Counted from the first letter of the stretch, positions 36,389 through 48,300 are shown. The stretch: 64,000 nucleotides of DNA from Gracilaria domingensis (GCA_022539475.1 VCMS01000384.1:1-64000); one strand, 5' to 3'. Program-made: numbers and translations. The notes: generated by a model from the letters alone, not told the origin.

Positions 36389-38745
36389 ATGTCTTCAAAG
36401 TCGAAGTCCTCTCGGTTTGACGAGCTCGCTGGTCCAAAGTCCGTGTCGGCTGGCGACAGTACTCTCCGAGGTGAGGCGAACCCACCTGCGCTCTCTCTGC
36501 CACCTCCGCGGTCGAATAGTAGCCGCCGTGAGCCGCGTGGACTCATTCCACAAGTGGATAACCCGGAGCGCTTGCTCCGTCGAACCGGGGAAGCACCTTC
36601 GAACACGGAAGTTGGAAGAGGAGACCTTGGACCAGCACCTCTTGTGCAGACTCGTGGCCCCGAGTCGGCAACATCTGCTATGCTAGACGCACCAACCGTC
36701 TCGGATTTTGCCTTCCTCCTTCCCCAGTTAGAGAGGTGGTTGACGGAGGAACTCTCTAATCGTGTGCCTGTTCAGGTTGATAGTGTCCTTGAAAAACGAG
36801 TCTGGTCCGGTATTGAAACGCAGCTCCCTGTGATCGGGGAAACTGTGTCGACCCGTCTTCGGAATGCTTCGGTTGTAACCGAAGCGGTGGTTGAAACTGT
36901 GGAAAGTGAAGTCGGGAACCAACTCCGCAGGCATCGCCTACTACCTCCGGAACATACCCTCAACCTCAACTCGCAAGGGAAGTGGTGCAGCAACTTGGTC
37001 ACCCCGACAGGGCAACTCTCGCCGAACCCTTAAGGGATGAAGTATTTAATGCGGGAGGCCTCCCCGTGATGGGCAGATCGCGGTGGGCACGTCGAACGTC
37101 GCTCGAAATCCGAAAGAGGAAGGGCTCCTCAATGAAGCAGATACCATTAGAGGCACGTCGAACCCCTTACCACCTCGGGTGAACCCGAACTCGGTCGGCC
37201 TCCTCCACAATCAAGAACTTGTGCGGGGCACGTTGAATGCCGAGCCAGTTCAGGTACCGAATCCGGACGGCCTCCTTCGCAGTAGGGAGACTGCGCGAAG
37301 CACTTCGAACGTCATCCCGGACCCGGAGAAAAAGAAGCGTAAGAAAAGGAAGAACCGTAACAGGAGGCGTCAAGGGTCTCGCTATTCTCGTTATGGAAAC
37401 TCCGACTCCGATTCCGAATCGGAGAACTCTGGCTCTAATACGAGTCAATCCAGCGATACGGAAGACGAATCTGATGTCTTCCGTATCCGGCGAATCAAAC
37501 CGAACAATCGAGAGTTCGCCAAGGTCTTAAGCTTTAAGACCTACCGCTTGATGAACCGTTCGAAAAAGTACAATGCCAGAGTGGCCCGGAGAGTTGCAAA
37601 GTCCGCTAAGCGGATGGGATTGCAGATTCTCGAGAAGTTCAGTGGGAATGATCCGATCACGGTTCTCAAGTTTCTCAGTGCGTTTGAAACCGCATGCAAC
37701 CAGAACGGCATTCATGAAGAAGCCGCTATCTGGTTCTTTCAGTTCTTTACATTCGTCTCGGGTTTAGAGCTCGTCAAGGACTGTATTTCTGGCGAGTTAG
37801 GAGCTGTAGATTCGGATGAGGACGAATGAGCTTCTACGATCCGGTCCGGAGGTCGTGAACCATCTCTTGGAGACGTATGCTACAGATGAAGTTATCGCCG
37901 AAGCGTACCACGATATCACCACTTATCGGCAGAGTTCCAGAATTACGGAAAGTGAATTCGCTGACGGCTTGTGGAAGAAGAATCTTCGCTGCGGTAACAT
38001 ATTCGCTGATTCGGGTTGGAAGGCTTTATTCGTAGAAGGTCTACTACCTGCGATCCGGGCCTCGGTCCGCAACCATTCCGCGACGCACCCGAAAATCAAA
38101 TTCAAGCAGTTAGTGCTGTTCGCCGAAGGCTTAGGAGATACTCACCGTGGTGGAAAGAAAGTTTACTCTACGGTGGAGAAGGCCCGTGACGCACGCCAGT
38201 CACGTACTCGAGCTCTCCTTACCGAAACTGATACTAGTACGGAGTCTGGGTTAGTCGAAGGCCAGGCTGGAGAGACCCTTGCAGTATTGCTCTCGCCGAG
38301 CGTCTCCTTCCTATCAATACCGACGACTAGTACCACCTCACCTTCTCAGATGAATCAGAGTACGGTGCGTTCAACCCCGTACTCGGCATACCAGACACCA
38401 CGACAATCCTTTGAACCGAACCGGAACCCAGCATGTCGTATATGCTTGTCAACTACTCGCCCTTGTTGCGAGTGGATGCCTGCCGAGATCCGGAAAAAGT
38501 TGCTCCAGAAACGTGAGCAGAACTACGTTGATGAAGGTTATTTCCGCCGTCGGATACCATATACTGGAGGCCAGGGAAGTCGCCCCAGTAATGTCGGTAG
38601 CCTGGAAATTCGCGCCGAAAATAGCGCTCCGATCCTCGGAAGTCTTCAACCAGCCAATAGAGGTCCCCGTCGTTCGGCTTTTACAGTGGAAGAAGACCCA
38701 ACCCATCATCCTGACGAGGAGGAAAACGCTCATCAGGACGCGTAG
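36389..38745 (+). pseudogene. gag: Gypsy Gag, three frames
   Basis: The reading begins at 36,389 (MSSKSKSSRFDELAG), passes to a second frame near 37,000-37,080 and a third near 37,820, and ends at 38,745. Parts are: a Ser/Pro-rich N-terminus; three to four tandem ~24-residue repeats (37,083-37,320); a Lys/Arg block (KKKRKKRKNRNRRR) with a Ser/Asp/Glu tract; a capsid-like helical region (KFSGNDPITVLKFLSAFETAC, then ESEFADGLWKKN); and a Cys cluster (CRICLSTTRPCCEW) in place of a canonical CCHC knuckle. Assignment as Gag is by position and capsid-like pattern. Confidence 0.65.
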
Positions 38746-38834
38746 AGACGACGCGCCCTGTCACCAATGACAGCCTCAGTAAAGGTCCAGCCGTTGAACG
38801 GAATGCCGTTGCGGAAGAAGGACTCCATCATGAA

Positions 38835-39233
38835 GTGTTGAATTGTGAGACCGACACTTCCGAACCGGTCTACCTATTTCAAAGTCAGAACTACAAAGTC
38901 CTGACAGCCCTATATCACAAGCCCCGCCTAACTCGGATTATTACAAGTGCCGTGGACACCGGAACATCTCGGAACTTGGTGCACACTCGTGCAATACCAC
39001 CTGGGTGGGAATCGAGACTGTTACCCATAACAGCCCCCCGTGTGTCGGATGCTTCCAACCGCTCGATGAATATCCTCGGCGTAATACCGTTGGATATCCA
39101 ACTCGGTAACTTGAAGGTCCGTATTCGGTTTCTTGTATCTTCCAATCTGTCTCTGGATTGTATCTTGGGCACGTCCTTTAAAGACCGTTACGTGAAGGCG
39201 ATCTACCCCGCGGAGCGGAAAATTTCATTCTAG
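38835..39233 (+). CDS. Gypsy aspartic protease
   Basis: A 132-residue open segment. The active-site motif is AVDTGTSRNLV (Asp codon 38,955-38,957). It is followed by the flap region and the second family signature, LDCILGTSF, near the C-terminus. Length and layout fit retropepsin-like proteases of gypsy elements, which act as dimers to process Gag-Pol. This is the only pol module here without an obvious lesion, though it is separated from RT by broken frames. Confidence 0.7.
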   Translation: MLNCETDTSEPVYLFQSQNYKVLTALYHKPRLTRIITSAVDTGTSRNLVHTRAIPPGWESRLLPITAPRVSDASNRSMNILGVIPLDIQLGNLKVRIRFLVSSNLSLDCILGTSFKDRYVKAIYPAERKISF

Positions 39234-39838
39234 AACTCACCACCCGTGGCTATTCTCGATGCCGGTAAAGGTTCTCGTGACGGGACATCCATCCCTGCCC
39301 GCATTCTGAGACATACGGTATCGCAGAAGCTCCGCGTGGCCCGCGCCATCACACTCCCTCCTATGTCCGAAATGGCAGTCTTGGTTCAAACCGGTACATA
39401 CAGAATGGCATACTTGCAAAACAAGATTGATACCGTTCGCCGGAACCTACAACTGCTGGCTAATGGTATAACGGAAGTCTTTCCGAAAAGGCCGTTCTAC
39501 GTATTGGTCGCCAACGTGAGTGAGCGACCCCCACATTTATCGAAAAACACCGTAGTCGGCGAAGCTCAACCAGCCCCAGCAGCTCTCTTGTCCGTCATTG
39601 ACTTGAACCCGCAGCAAGTCGACGAGGACGTCGATGACCCTAAGAAGGGGGTACAAAACACGAGAGTGAGTCACCGGAAATGGACTGGACATCGACAGTA
39701 CAAATCGGTGAAGAGTACGAGCCGCAACGGAATAAGATCATTCAGCTCCTTTCCGAGTACGCTGAGATGTAGGACGGACACTTAGGAACAATCTCGGCCG
39801 CAAAACATCGGATTGAACAGGATCCTGATGCACACCCA

Positions 39839-40390
39839 GTGCACCAAGCCCCCTGCCGATCCGGTCAGAAAGCCCGAGAATGGGAGAAGGAGCAGGTCAC
39901 AAAGATGTTGAGGGAAGGAGGAATTGAACCGTCGTCGGCGAAGTCGGCTAGTCCTGTGGTCATCGCCCTGAAAAAAGATGGCTCTTGGCGCTTCTGCATT
40001 GATTACAGAAAGCTTAACGCCGTTACAGTTCGTGACTCTTACCCGATACCACGAATGGATGAATGCATTGATTTCCTGGGAGAAGCAAGAGTGTTCTCTA
40101 CCCTTGACGCCAACTCTGGGTATTGGAAAGTGAAAACAGACAAGCCCGATAGAGATAAAACTACTTTCACCTCCCATGTGGGTCTCTACCGCTTTATTCG
40201 GATGCCATTTGGCTTAGAAAACGCCCTTGCAACGTTTTAAAGAGCTATAGATGTCATCCTGAATAAGGTTCGTTGGCAACGTGCTATAGTGTATCTCGAC
40301 GATGTCATAATCTACTCGAGCTCCGTAATGGATCACTATCGACACCTGGCTGAGATACTTGATCTACCGAGAAGCCGGAATAAAACTGAA
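39839..40390 (+). pseudogene. Gypsy reverse transcriptase with in-frame TAA
   Basis: RT blocks in order: KKDGSWRFCIDYRKLNAVT, SYPIPRMDECIDFL, VFSTLDANSGYWK, LYRFIRMPFGLENALATF, then IVYLDDVIIYSS. The catalytic YLDD is at 40,292-40,303. After ALATF the codon is TAA (40,238-40,240), where the family has Gln (ATFQRA). A CAA to TAA change would explain it. A frameshift follows near 40,350-40,370, moving into the connection/RNase H frame. Non-functional as it stands. Confidence 0.85.
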
Positions 40391-41090
40391 GTTGAAGAAG
40401 TGCTTCTTCTTCCAGTCAGCAGTTGATTATCTGGGACATGTGATACGACTCGGGAAGCTTCAGGTGGCGTCGAAGACTTGCGACGCTGTGACGAAAGCTA
40501 GACTGCGACGGACACAGACTGGGCTTTGGGCGTTGCTAGACCTCTGCAATGTCTACAGATGCTTCGTAACGAACTTTGCAAGGATCGCCCACCCTCTGAA
40601 CCGGAAGATTGAGAAGGACCCGCCTTTCGACCTCGAACTGTTCTCGGAAGAGGATATGGACGCTTTCGAAGAGCTGAAGAAGAGGCTCACCACCCCTCCA
40701 ATTTTGTCTCTACCGAAGCCCGGAAAGCCTTACATCTTGGAGACGAACGCGTGCGACTGTCAGATCGGATGTACTCTGCTTCAGCAGCAAGAAGATGAGA
40801 AATATTACCGCCCCGTCGAATATTGGAGCCGTTCGCTGACCGCCCCAGAGAGGAACTACTGTACCTCTGAACGGGAATTTCTTGCCATAGTATGGAGCAT
40901 GCTGCTCCTGAGGCCCTACCTGGAAGTCCAAAGTTTTTATTGTTCGGACAGATCACAACGCTTTGCGTTGGCTCCTCAATATAAGCGATGCTACGGGAAG
41001 GCTCGCAACATGGCGCCTACGCCTTGCCGAGTTCGACTTCGAGCTGCAATACCGACCCGGTATTAAGCATCTCCGTGCCGCTGCAGTTTT
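40359..41090 (+). pseudogene. Gypsy connection and RNase H domain, catalytic Asp replaced
   Basis: Starts with REAGIKLKLKKCFFF and VDYLGHVI, the usual sequence after RT, then FVTNFARIAHPLN and LPKPGKPYILETNACD. In RNase H the first catalytic residue is the Asp of the ETDAS motif; here it is Asn (AAC at 40,746-40,748). SEREFLAIVWSM, with the conserved Glu, is present. Near 40,940-41,000 the frame slips; the expected DHNALRWLL and WRLRLAEFDFELQYRPG segments are legible in other frames. Confidence 0.75.
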
Positions 41091-41463
41091 GCGGATGCCA
41101 ACTGACGGAGAAGACGAAATGGCTTTTAGAGGATGACATTTCGTGCCTACTTGTGAATGAGATAGATACCGACACAGAATACGCCGTCGCGGATGTACTT
41201 GTGAACAGAGAAATCATAGAGGACGCCTTGATTAACTGGCCTACGATCACCGAATACGGGAAGCCGCTACATGTATCCACAACCATCCCGGAACAAAAAC
41301 GGACGTAAGCCCGATAAAGGTTGCGGGGTTCCTTGCCGTTTAGGCCAAAGATCCCTTCTGCAAGGCGAAAGCCGAATCCGTCGGAGATCCTAAGTCCCAG
41401 TTCGATTACAATCGTTCCGGAATACTGTGCAGATTCTCGCCGATCGACGGAGCCGTACAGAGA

Positions 41464-42337
41464 GTGGTACCGGAGTTCCTACGGGAAAGAGTTCTCGAAC
41501 TGGCTCATTTCCAACGTTTGGCTGGACACCCAGGCGCGATCAAGATTTACTACACCTTGCGTCGGGATTTTTACTGGCCCTTCAAGTCACAGCATGTGGT
41601 TGAGACCGTTTCTCGGTGTGAACCCTGCCTGGCAGCCCGCGGAACCCACTTCAAGAACCAGAAGTACTTGAAGTTGTTCCCGGCAACGGGCCCTTTCGAG
41701 TTCGTGGCTATGGACATATTAGGTCCTTTTGCCGAAAACCGGACGCGGAAAGAAGTACATACTGGTGATAACGGACCGCTTCACAAACCTCACTAGAGCC
41801 ATACCGCTGTCGGACACAAAGGCGACTGATATCGCTCTCACCTTTCTCGAGAACTGGGTGTATCATTACGGCATTCCTACCTATCTTCTCAGCGATAACG
41901 GCCCACAGTTTGTTGCCAAGTATTTCGAATCGCTTGCCGCTGATCTCGGTATCACGCACGCCCTGAAGACTGCGTACCACGCGCAGACGAACGGACAAGC
42001 CAAAAGGTTTAATAAGGTTTTAGCAACCCCCTTGCGGCATTACGTATCTGAACACCAGAAGGACTGGGACAAGCTGGTCCAACCGCTGGTGTACGGATAC
42101 AACCCGCAAGTTTACCGTTCAACCGGATCCACACCCTTCTAACTCTCCCTCACGCGGCACCCTCCCGGGGTTGTGTTCGACGAACCCACGTCAGCCCTCC
42201 TGCAAACGGCATCTCTCCACCCGACAACGGCTGAGACCCGTCGCGTAACACAAGCCCGCATATCGGAACTACTCAAGCTAGCCCACCCCAGATTAGGCAA
42301 AGCGCAGGCCCTAAAAGAAATTATTTCAAAAATGTGA
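41464..42337 (+). pseudogene. Gypsy integrase with catalytic Glu replaced by Lys
   Basis: Two overlapping frames (41,464-41,796 and 41,729-42,142) make up the integrase. The HHCC finger is HFQRLAGHPG...CEPC. Core Asp 1 is in AMDILGPF (41,713-41,715) and Asp 2 in LLSDNGPQF (41,894-41,896). The third DDE residue should be the Glu of GQVERFN, but here GQAKRFN has Lys (AAA at 42,002-42,004). The conserved tail runs to STGSTPF, then TAA (42,140-42,142), then LSLTRHPPG in the same frame, so that stop is also internal. Frameshift, stop and lost Glu make it dead. Confidence 0.85.
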
Positions 42338-42340
42338 AGG

Positions 42341-43403
42341 AATAATGAACGTAATGTGAGCCTTGTTTAGAAGCTATTATTGGCAGTTGTAAAACATATG
42401 AAACCAGCTTTATTTGAATGTAATATGACTCAGAGGACTTCATATCACCTTCCTCATAACCTCAAAGGAAGTTCCTATTTGACACCTCCAGTTCTCCGGA
42501 ATCGCGTTTGGCGCAGGCAGTGGTCCATGCGTTCTCCATCTTCGCAACCGGAGCCTGAAACTATATCGCGGTATCGTCACCCATTCCGGCCTCGCGCGCC
42601 AATATAATATGCTCCAAAAGTCCGATTGCACGCGTTTCCTTCATCTTCCGCTGGTCATCTTCGTGCCCCGCCACTGGCGCTCTCGGCTATGGCCGACATG
42701 GATACCTCATGCACTTGTCTCTCGCTCAAGCGCTTGAACTGGGAGATGTTTCAGAGTCCCGCGCGACACGCCATGCTTACCACGACGGACGCCGTCCCCA
42801 GAGCAGCAGCAAGGAAGAGTTCGACAGACGCAGAACTAGCCGGCGTGCTTGCGAGAGCAGAAGAAGGCCATGCTTTGAAGAATTGACCGTAAAGTAAAAA
42901 CCTCATTCATGAAGCTCTCTGTCCTGCCGGTTTGAGGAACCGAAAACTCTCTTCGTTGAGGAACGTTATAGGTGCAGATCGTTGCCTTGCTTGGCCCGTT
43001 TCCCATCTTCCCCCCTCTTTCACTGGTTCGCAGATCCGCCCACCTTCGGTGTAATCGTCGAAGGGACTTCAGAACTTCATGGTTGTAAACCGTGTCTCAC
43101 ACAGAGTATGAATCATTCACCACTTCTGCCTCGCGATCCCACCGTACTCTCCCATCCATGCTGGCTGGCTCTCCTTAGCTCTTGGAGAGGTTTAGTCGCA
43201 CAGTGTATGCATCATGCAACGTTTCTTTGCTGGAAGCCCATGCGTTTCTCCCATTCATTCCGCAAAGCTATCTTTTGACTTTCAAAACGGTTTTAACAAG
43301 AGAAAATGGTGCATAACAGTTCTGAGGTGTTGTACGGTGAGATTCTGGAGTTCGCAGGTCCAAGCGTAGCTGAGACATACCCATATCAGTGTTGCAGAAG
43401 AGC
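42341..43403. other. Intergenic, no recognised gene
   Basis: Lies between the truncated gypsy pol tail and the CACTA transposase 3' end. It would contain the 3' LTR if one were present, but I see no match to the sequence before gag. Short open frames (for example 42,626-42,886) show no motif. Confidence 0.45.
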
Positions 43404-46400
43404 TTACGACGTTCTTCGCAGTGCATTGCTCTCTCCTCTAATGCCACGAAGAATGCGGTTGACCCCATCTGGCGATGGAGTGTCTGGTGCAAGGAGGTGA
43501 TCAATCCTCGCGCATTGGTCGATAAAATAGCAACGCTTCCTGCTTCTGGTACGACTGCTCAGACCCGATTCATTTCCAAGTATTGCTGACGACGGAATCT
43601 CATGTCCAACGACACTAATCAGACGCGAAATGATCGAGACGTCTTCAACAGTTCGAGAGGTGAACGCCTGCTCCACGTCGCAGTTCTTGTAAATTTGCCC
43701 TTGAGCTCCAGTTTCCAAACCTGAAACCCATTGCATTAAAACCACCTTGTATTCGGATTGCCAATGAGGCCACTGGTCTTTCAAGTCGTCTTGTAAAGTG
43801 AAGTCCATGAACGTATGCGAGCGACCGTAGTAGATCTCAACCATTAGACTGTTTTCTATCGGCATTTCACAGGCAACATAGAGCTTGCTCTTTCTCGTTT
43901 GGCTCGTAAACAGAGTGAGGATACCTTCAACAGCCCAGAAGCATTCTGCACAACGCCACCAGAATTGAATCGCAGTTTAGGATAGAATGTGCAGAACGAA
44001 AGTGTCTCAATAAGAAGGGATGATTCAGTAGCTGAGAGTCCTTCGTACTTTTGCCGAAGGTAACCGTGCAACAATCTCTTTAGCAATTGATTCTCCTCAG
44101 ACTCGTCAATGAATTCGTACTTATGTCCGGCACCTCGAAGCGCGTACCCATCTTCGCGTTCAAGTTCATCCCACTCAGGATCGTCTCCGGCAAATCCCAC
44201 TTTGCAATAGGACTTGAAACTCTCGTACGAGAGCGCTGACCGAAATAGAGACGATGACGCATGTGTCCGAGCATTGAACCTTCCAAGAATCCAACCAATG
44301 TAACGCTCCATCCAATACTGAGAGTACAGTACTGGTGGTCCATTTGTTCTAAAGCATTCCTTCAGATGTAGAACCAAGTGAATTACGTACTTGCACATGT
44401 TCACATGCTCAAGTTTGTGCTGAAAGTAATCACGCTCAAAATGCTCATAGAAATCTATGCAATGATTTCCAAGCTCGTTCAAATTGGTCTCCGTCAAAGA
44501 TCCACGCCAGCACAAGTCTACAATCTGAACCAGGAAGCTCCATCCGGATATGTACGGCTCATCAAGTATCCCATCCAGTACGATTGGACTGTAATATAGT
44601 ATGAATGCTTCAACATCTTTGGACTTCCATTCAGAAAATCGCGACATTGACCTTGGACAGGAACTCATCTGGCTCGGTATGCCGCTACCAAAGCTCTGCA
44701 GCTCACGGTCAATTCTCTGTATGTGTACTGCACTCAGGTGGTATGGCTGACTAAGACCATCGCACCATAAACGAATGAAGTCTTTCCCAATATTGTAAAA
44801 TAGGTGGATGACATCGATAGGGAAACAAGAGTAGGGCTCGAGATGTGATAGTGAGAAAAGAACTGAACCTTCAGAAATTCCTGACTCCTTTTCTAGTTCC
44901 ATTCTGTTGTTTCCTTGAACAAAATCCAGTTGTGATATAGTCTTCAAGGTATCACTTGTATCACGTATGGGAAGTGCCTTGATATCGAACATGTTGCACA
45001 GTGACCCGTTGTTCATCCTGAACATGCTTGGATAGTAGTAGTGTCGGTGAGTGGGTGACCACACTTCTTTTATCTGACAGTACCTACAAGGAGCTTTTCC
45101 ATTATGAACCTTCAACCCAGCGATCTTCTTCATTGCTGGGAGATCCCCGCCGCACAATAAGAGATGGACACGCACACGCCGTGAAGAACCATCAAAGAAC
45201 ATAAAGACGGTCCCTGAACCATCTTTGTTAATGGATTCAATTTCTCTTACAAGAGGATAGATGAAGGATTGTAAGTTCACTGGCTCGCTTGGACCAGGAA
45301 CAAATCCCATCGAAAGAACGTTCCTCACTGAAATGCGCTTGTGCGGAGGTAGGTTGCATAAGAGAATTGCAATGGGCCACACGTCGTAAGATCGCTTTCG
45401 AAAAGCTTGAAATCCATCACATGATAGCATGATGAACACGTCATTGCTCAACTCGGAGTGGCCCCCAAATCTGTCACATAACCGTTGATATACTTCTCCA
45501 TCAAAGAAGTCGCTGTATGTCCCAGTCGTGTAGTGATCCCTAGACTGTACGAAAACAACTCTTCGCCTATATCTTTGTCTAGGAATATATCACGGAACTT
45601 AGGTGCCAGCTTCATCTTGTAAAAAGATAGATCAGGACTTTGAACAGTCTCAAGAGAACGCAGCTTTCCACACACTGAGCATCCAGTGTGGTGTGGGTCA
45701 GAGAAACACATATGCCTCGGACATATGAAAAACTCCTCTACGGTTTCTTCTATTCCGGAGTCCTTCTGAAGTCTAGATAAAACTGTATTCCAACTACGAT
45801 AGGGTTCCCTGATCACCTGGAAAATGTCATTTATAACTGCTTGAGTTAATCCGTTCTTGAATTAGATCTCCACCCAATCCTTGTTTGCGTTCATCCAAAA
45901 ACAGAAGGCTTGAGACGGACCTGAGGTAGATTGGAGCACGCAAAATTGAGATTGAGAGCTCTGAATATCGTCCGTTTCCGCCTCAGTACACTCCTGGTGA
46001 CAACTAAGGGCGGATGCCTGTTCAAGGCTTTCGAGGGAAATACTCATTGGGTGAGAAAGCGTGGTTGTATGCGATGTAGTGGAGGGCCTTTGCGGTGACC
46101 CATTGAAAATGACATTGAATTCTACTTCTTCGTGCTCAGCCAAGGAGGAATTCGGCAGGTTCTGTGTCATCAAATCCTGACTGCCTTGGGGCTGGTCCAG
46201 AAAACTAATGCTATGTTCTGGACTTGAGGAGGGTGAATGGAAAGTTGTAACCGGCTCTGCATTTTCTGCGACAGCGGGAGATGTTGAGGAGGTCATCCCA
46301 GTTGCGAGAGATGGTAGCAGTGGCCCGGAGACGTCCTCAGTTTGTGCGGTATGGTCTTCAAGATGGGCGTCGTTAGCAGAATAGTTAAGAGATGATGCGT

Positions 46401-46590
46401 TGTTCTCTTTTTCCAAACCAGGAGCAGATTTCCGTGAAGCAAGCAGAATTTGCTGAACATAATCTCTATATAATCTTCCGTATTCTTCCATTACATTTTG
46501 GCTTCGTGCAAAAGTAGGTCCCAATTTCAGATCCGCACGATAACCATCACGCACTCTCTGGTTGTTCGCAATTCTTCGATGATTAAGCAT
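43404..46590 (-). pseudogene. CACTA-type transposase (tnp2 / Transposase_21 family), interrupted
   Basis: The sequence has four parts. 46,590-45,862 is a Ser/Thr-rich N-terminus. It continues in the same frame, past one TAA (45,862-45,864), to 45,448; this part carries a zinc-binding-like CPRHMCFSDPHHTGCSVC. A shift near 45,450 leads into a 531-codon core (45,451-43,856) with SCDGFQAF, SYDVWPIAILLCNLPP, MGFVPGPSEPVNL, the GGDLPA motif and PCRYC, the hallmark blocks of tnp2 transposases. A last shift near 43,860 leads to the C-terminal segment ending at 43,404. The shifts could be introns, but the TAA sits inside otherwise continuous sequence. A truncated relative lies at 32.4-33.3 kb. Confidence 0.8.
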
Positions 46591-46669
46591 TGTGCTGCGA
46601 CTTACTCCTTTTCCCTTTGGGTAGCAGGAACACTCCTACTGTGGCAAACACACATATTTGGTTGTACCC

Positions 46670-47389
46670 ATGTTTCCCGAACGATATCTTCCGGACGGTG
46701 CTCAATCTCTGTGTGTCATGGAGTTCGAGTCATCTGTCCAAGTCTGTCTTCAAGATTTCCTTCTTAGTAATGTGGAAATAGATGCACTCGTTACTGATCC
46801 AATTTCGTTTCAATCCCCTTCTCTTCGTGAAACGTTTTCATCTGGTTCAACCGATAGATCCCTCTTCCCTTCCCGGCCTTTGAATGCGATGGGTGTTCCG
46901 AACCGCCTCTCCATCATTCTCTGTAACTGATCAGCATCATCGCTTCTCGTCAGAACGTCCCCGAACAGTTCACCATCTCGCGCTAGAATTACACCGCTCA
47001 CGCCACTTGAAAGGCACTTGCAGAAGGCAAAAGATGATATTATTCAAGCATTCCGCGTTGAACTTGGAGTTCTGAGTCGTCGGCTTGAAAACTTGGAGAC
47101 ACCTTCAGCTTTTCCTCTTATTGCCAGCCCCGTCCAAGGAGTGGACTTTGCAAGAGAGCCAAATGTTACAGCTCCCATGCGCGCCGCCATAGAATCAAGG
47201 ACTGCTTCAATTCCAAAGGGTCAGGAACGGTACATTCAGTTTCCCGACGATGTTTCTGATAAGAAGCTGAATTCAGATGCAAAGGATGCGCTAGGAGTTC
47301 TCATGCTGCAACATATTGGTCCTGAATTTGGTAAGCTGAGCTGGTCGAAAGCTTCGAAGTCAACGCATATAGCAATTCAGTTCATTTAA
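46670..47389 (+). pseudogene. Divergent ORF next to CACTA transposase, coiled coil, one TGA
   Basis: From ATG 46,670 (MFPERYLPDG) one frame runs to 47,389 with a single TGA at 46,928-46,930. Sequence on both sides is coding-like and in the same frame. After the stop there is a coiled-coil-like stretch (LERHLQKAKDDIIQAF, then LGVLSRRLENLE). It starts only about 80 bp from the transposase N-terminus on the opposite strand, so the two would share a bidirectional promoter. It may be the element's accessory protein (a TnpA-like role is a guess) or a host gene. Confidence 0.45.
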
Positions 47390-47500
47390 AAGGTCATGTC
47401 TGTTCATAGAGGTTGAATTCACACCAGTGTGGATATCTTCCGGTATTTCCCTAGCCTCTTCGGCGACAGGCCCCGGTAATGCCGCAGCATTCGGTGTTAT

Positions 47501-48300
47501 TTAGTTATCGGAACTATCCCCATGTGCCATACCCTTAGACACGAGAGGCTGCAGGCGTTCTGTGTCCACCATTGGCACGGCTCCGAGCTCCAACTCCCGT
47601 GTCTGTCCTCCTCCCTGGCATCGTATATCAGATGAATTGGACCTCGTACGAGCTTCAACGGCCCCCGTTCTGGAAAGAGGGGAAGGTCGAGGAGTAACTC
47701 GCCTATCAGTCGTCTCTCGATTTCTTATTGTCTTTCTCCCTTGTCCGGACCCATTGCGAGGCATAATACGATTCATAGCGGCCCCAGTTCTAGAAGACAG
47801 GGAGGGACGTGACGAGCTTAATATATTAGGGTTCTCACGACTTCTCGTCATTGTCCCTTGTTGTCCAGATCCACTGGGCTGCGTAACCCGCGCCCCAGTA
47901 GCTCCGGTCTTCGATATCGGCCAGGGACGTGAAGGTCTTGGTGTCATACGAACCTCTTCATTTCCAGTTGTCATGCCCGCCTGTCCTCACCCGCTGGGCC
48001 CAGTTACCTCATCTTCTTGGGGAGTAGAGACACATGCACGATTTGCATTATCGGCAGTTGACGGCACGACATCGTTGGCTAATGCACGAATTATTGACGC
48101 AATCTCGGAAGACACTCCGCTGCGAGATGGGCGAGAGAGTACTGTAGAAGGACGCCCACTGACTCTCTCCTTCGTCGAGAACGACTTCCGTTTAGGAAGT
48201 TTGGTGCTTGTAGCCTGATTCGTATCATTCGATGTCTTCTCTTCTTCTGTCCACTCTTGTTCCGCTGCGTACTATTTCGCTTTCTCGGCGTAATACCCAT
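47501..48300 (-). pseudogene. Basic repeat protein with 40-residue tandem repeats, one TGA
   Basis: The minus-strand reading begins around 48,300 (MGITPRKRNS...). The better coding frame runs from about 48,270 through KLPKRKSFSTKERVSGRP and VTGPSG, then TGA (near 47,987), then GQAGMTTGNEE in the same frame to 47,501. Three 40-residue repeats follow, each with a PRPS..SRTGA-like start, a GSGQ core and a TRSRE-like end. The stop lies inside a partial fourth repeat, where the others have Ser. The product would be Arg/Ser/Thr-rich, probably disordered and nucleic-acid binding. It is on the same strand as the methyltransferase/SET block and 210 bp downstream of it. Confidence 0.5.
47661..48010 (-). 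repeat. Three 120-bp tandem repeats
   Basis: The GCCCC-GTTCTGGA-like unit start recurs at 47,661, 47,781 and 47,901, an exact 120-bp period. Each unit encodes 40 residues on the minus strand, so the frame is preserved. A partial unit follows around 48,000. Confidence 0.8.

Larger units (their letters stand above)
36389..42340 (+). mobile_element. Ty3/gypsy LTR retrotransposon, internal region, inactivated
   Basis: Gag, protease, RT, RNase H and integrase follow in Ty3/gypsy order on one strand. Every module can be read, but the element has several frameshifts, an in-frame stop in RT, another near the end of pol and two substituted catalytic residues. It ends near 42,340 inside the conserved pol tail. 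No 3' LTR was recognised, so the element looks 3'-truncated. Confidence 0.85.

Noticed and set aside
47661-48010. CRISPR-like array
   Set aside because: Units are 120 bp, contiguous and coding, with no short repeat/unique spacer alternation; the genome is eukaryotic.
47562-48218. 218-codon plus-strand frame
   Set aside because: It lies opposite the 120-bp repeats; repetition keeps it open. The minus-strand reading is more basic and repeat-structured and is on the strand of the adjacent genes.
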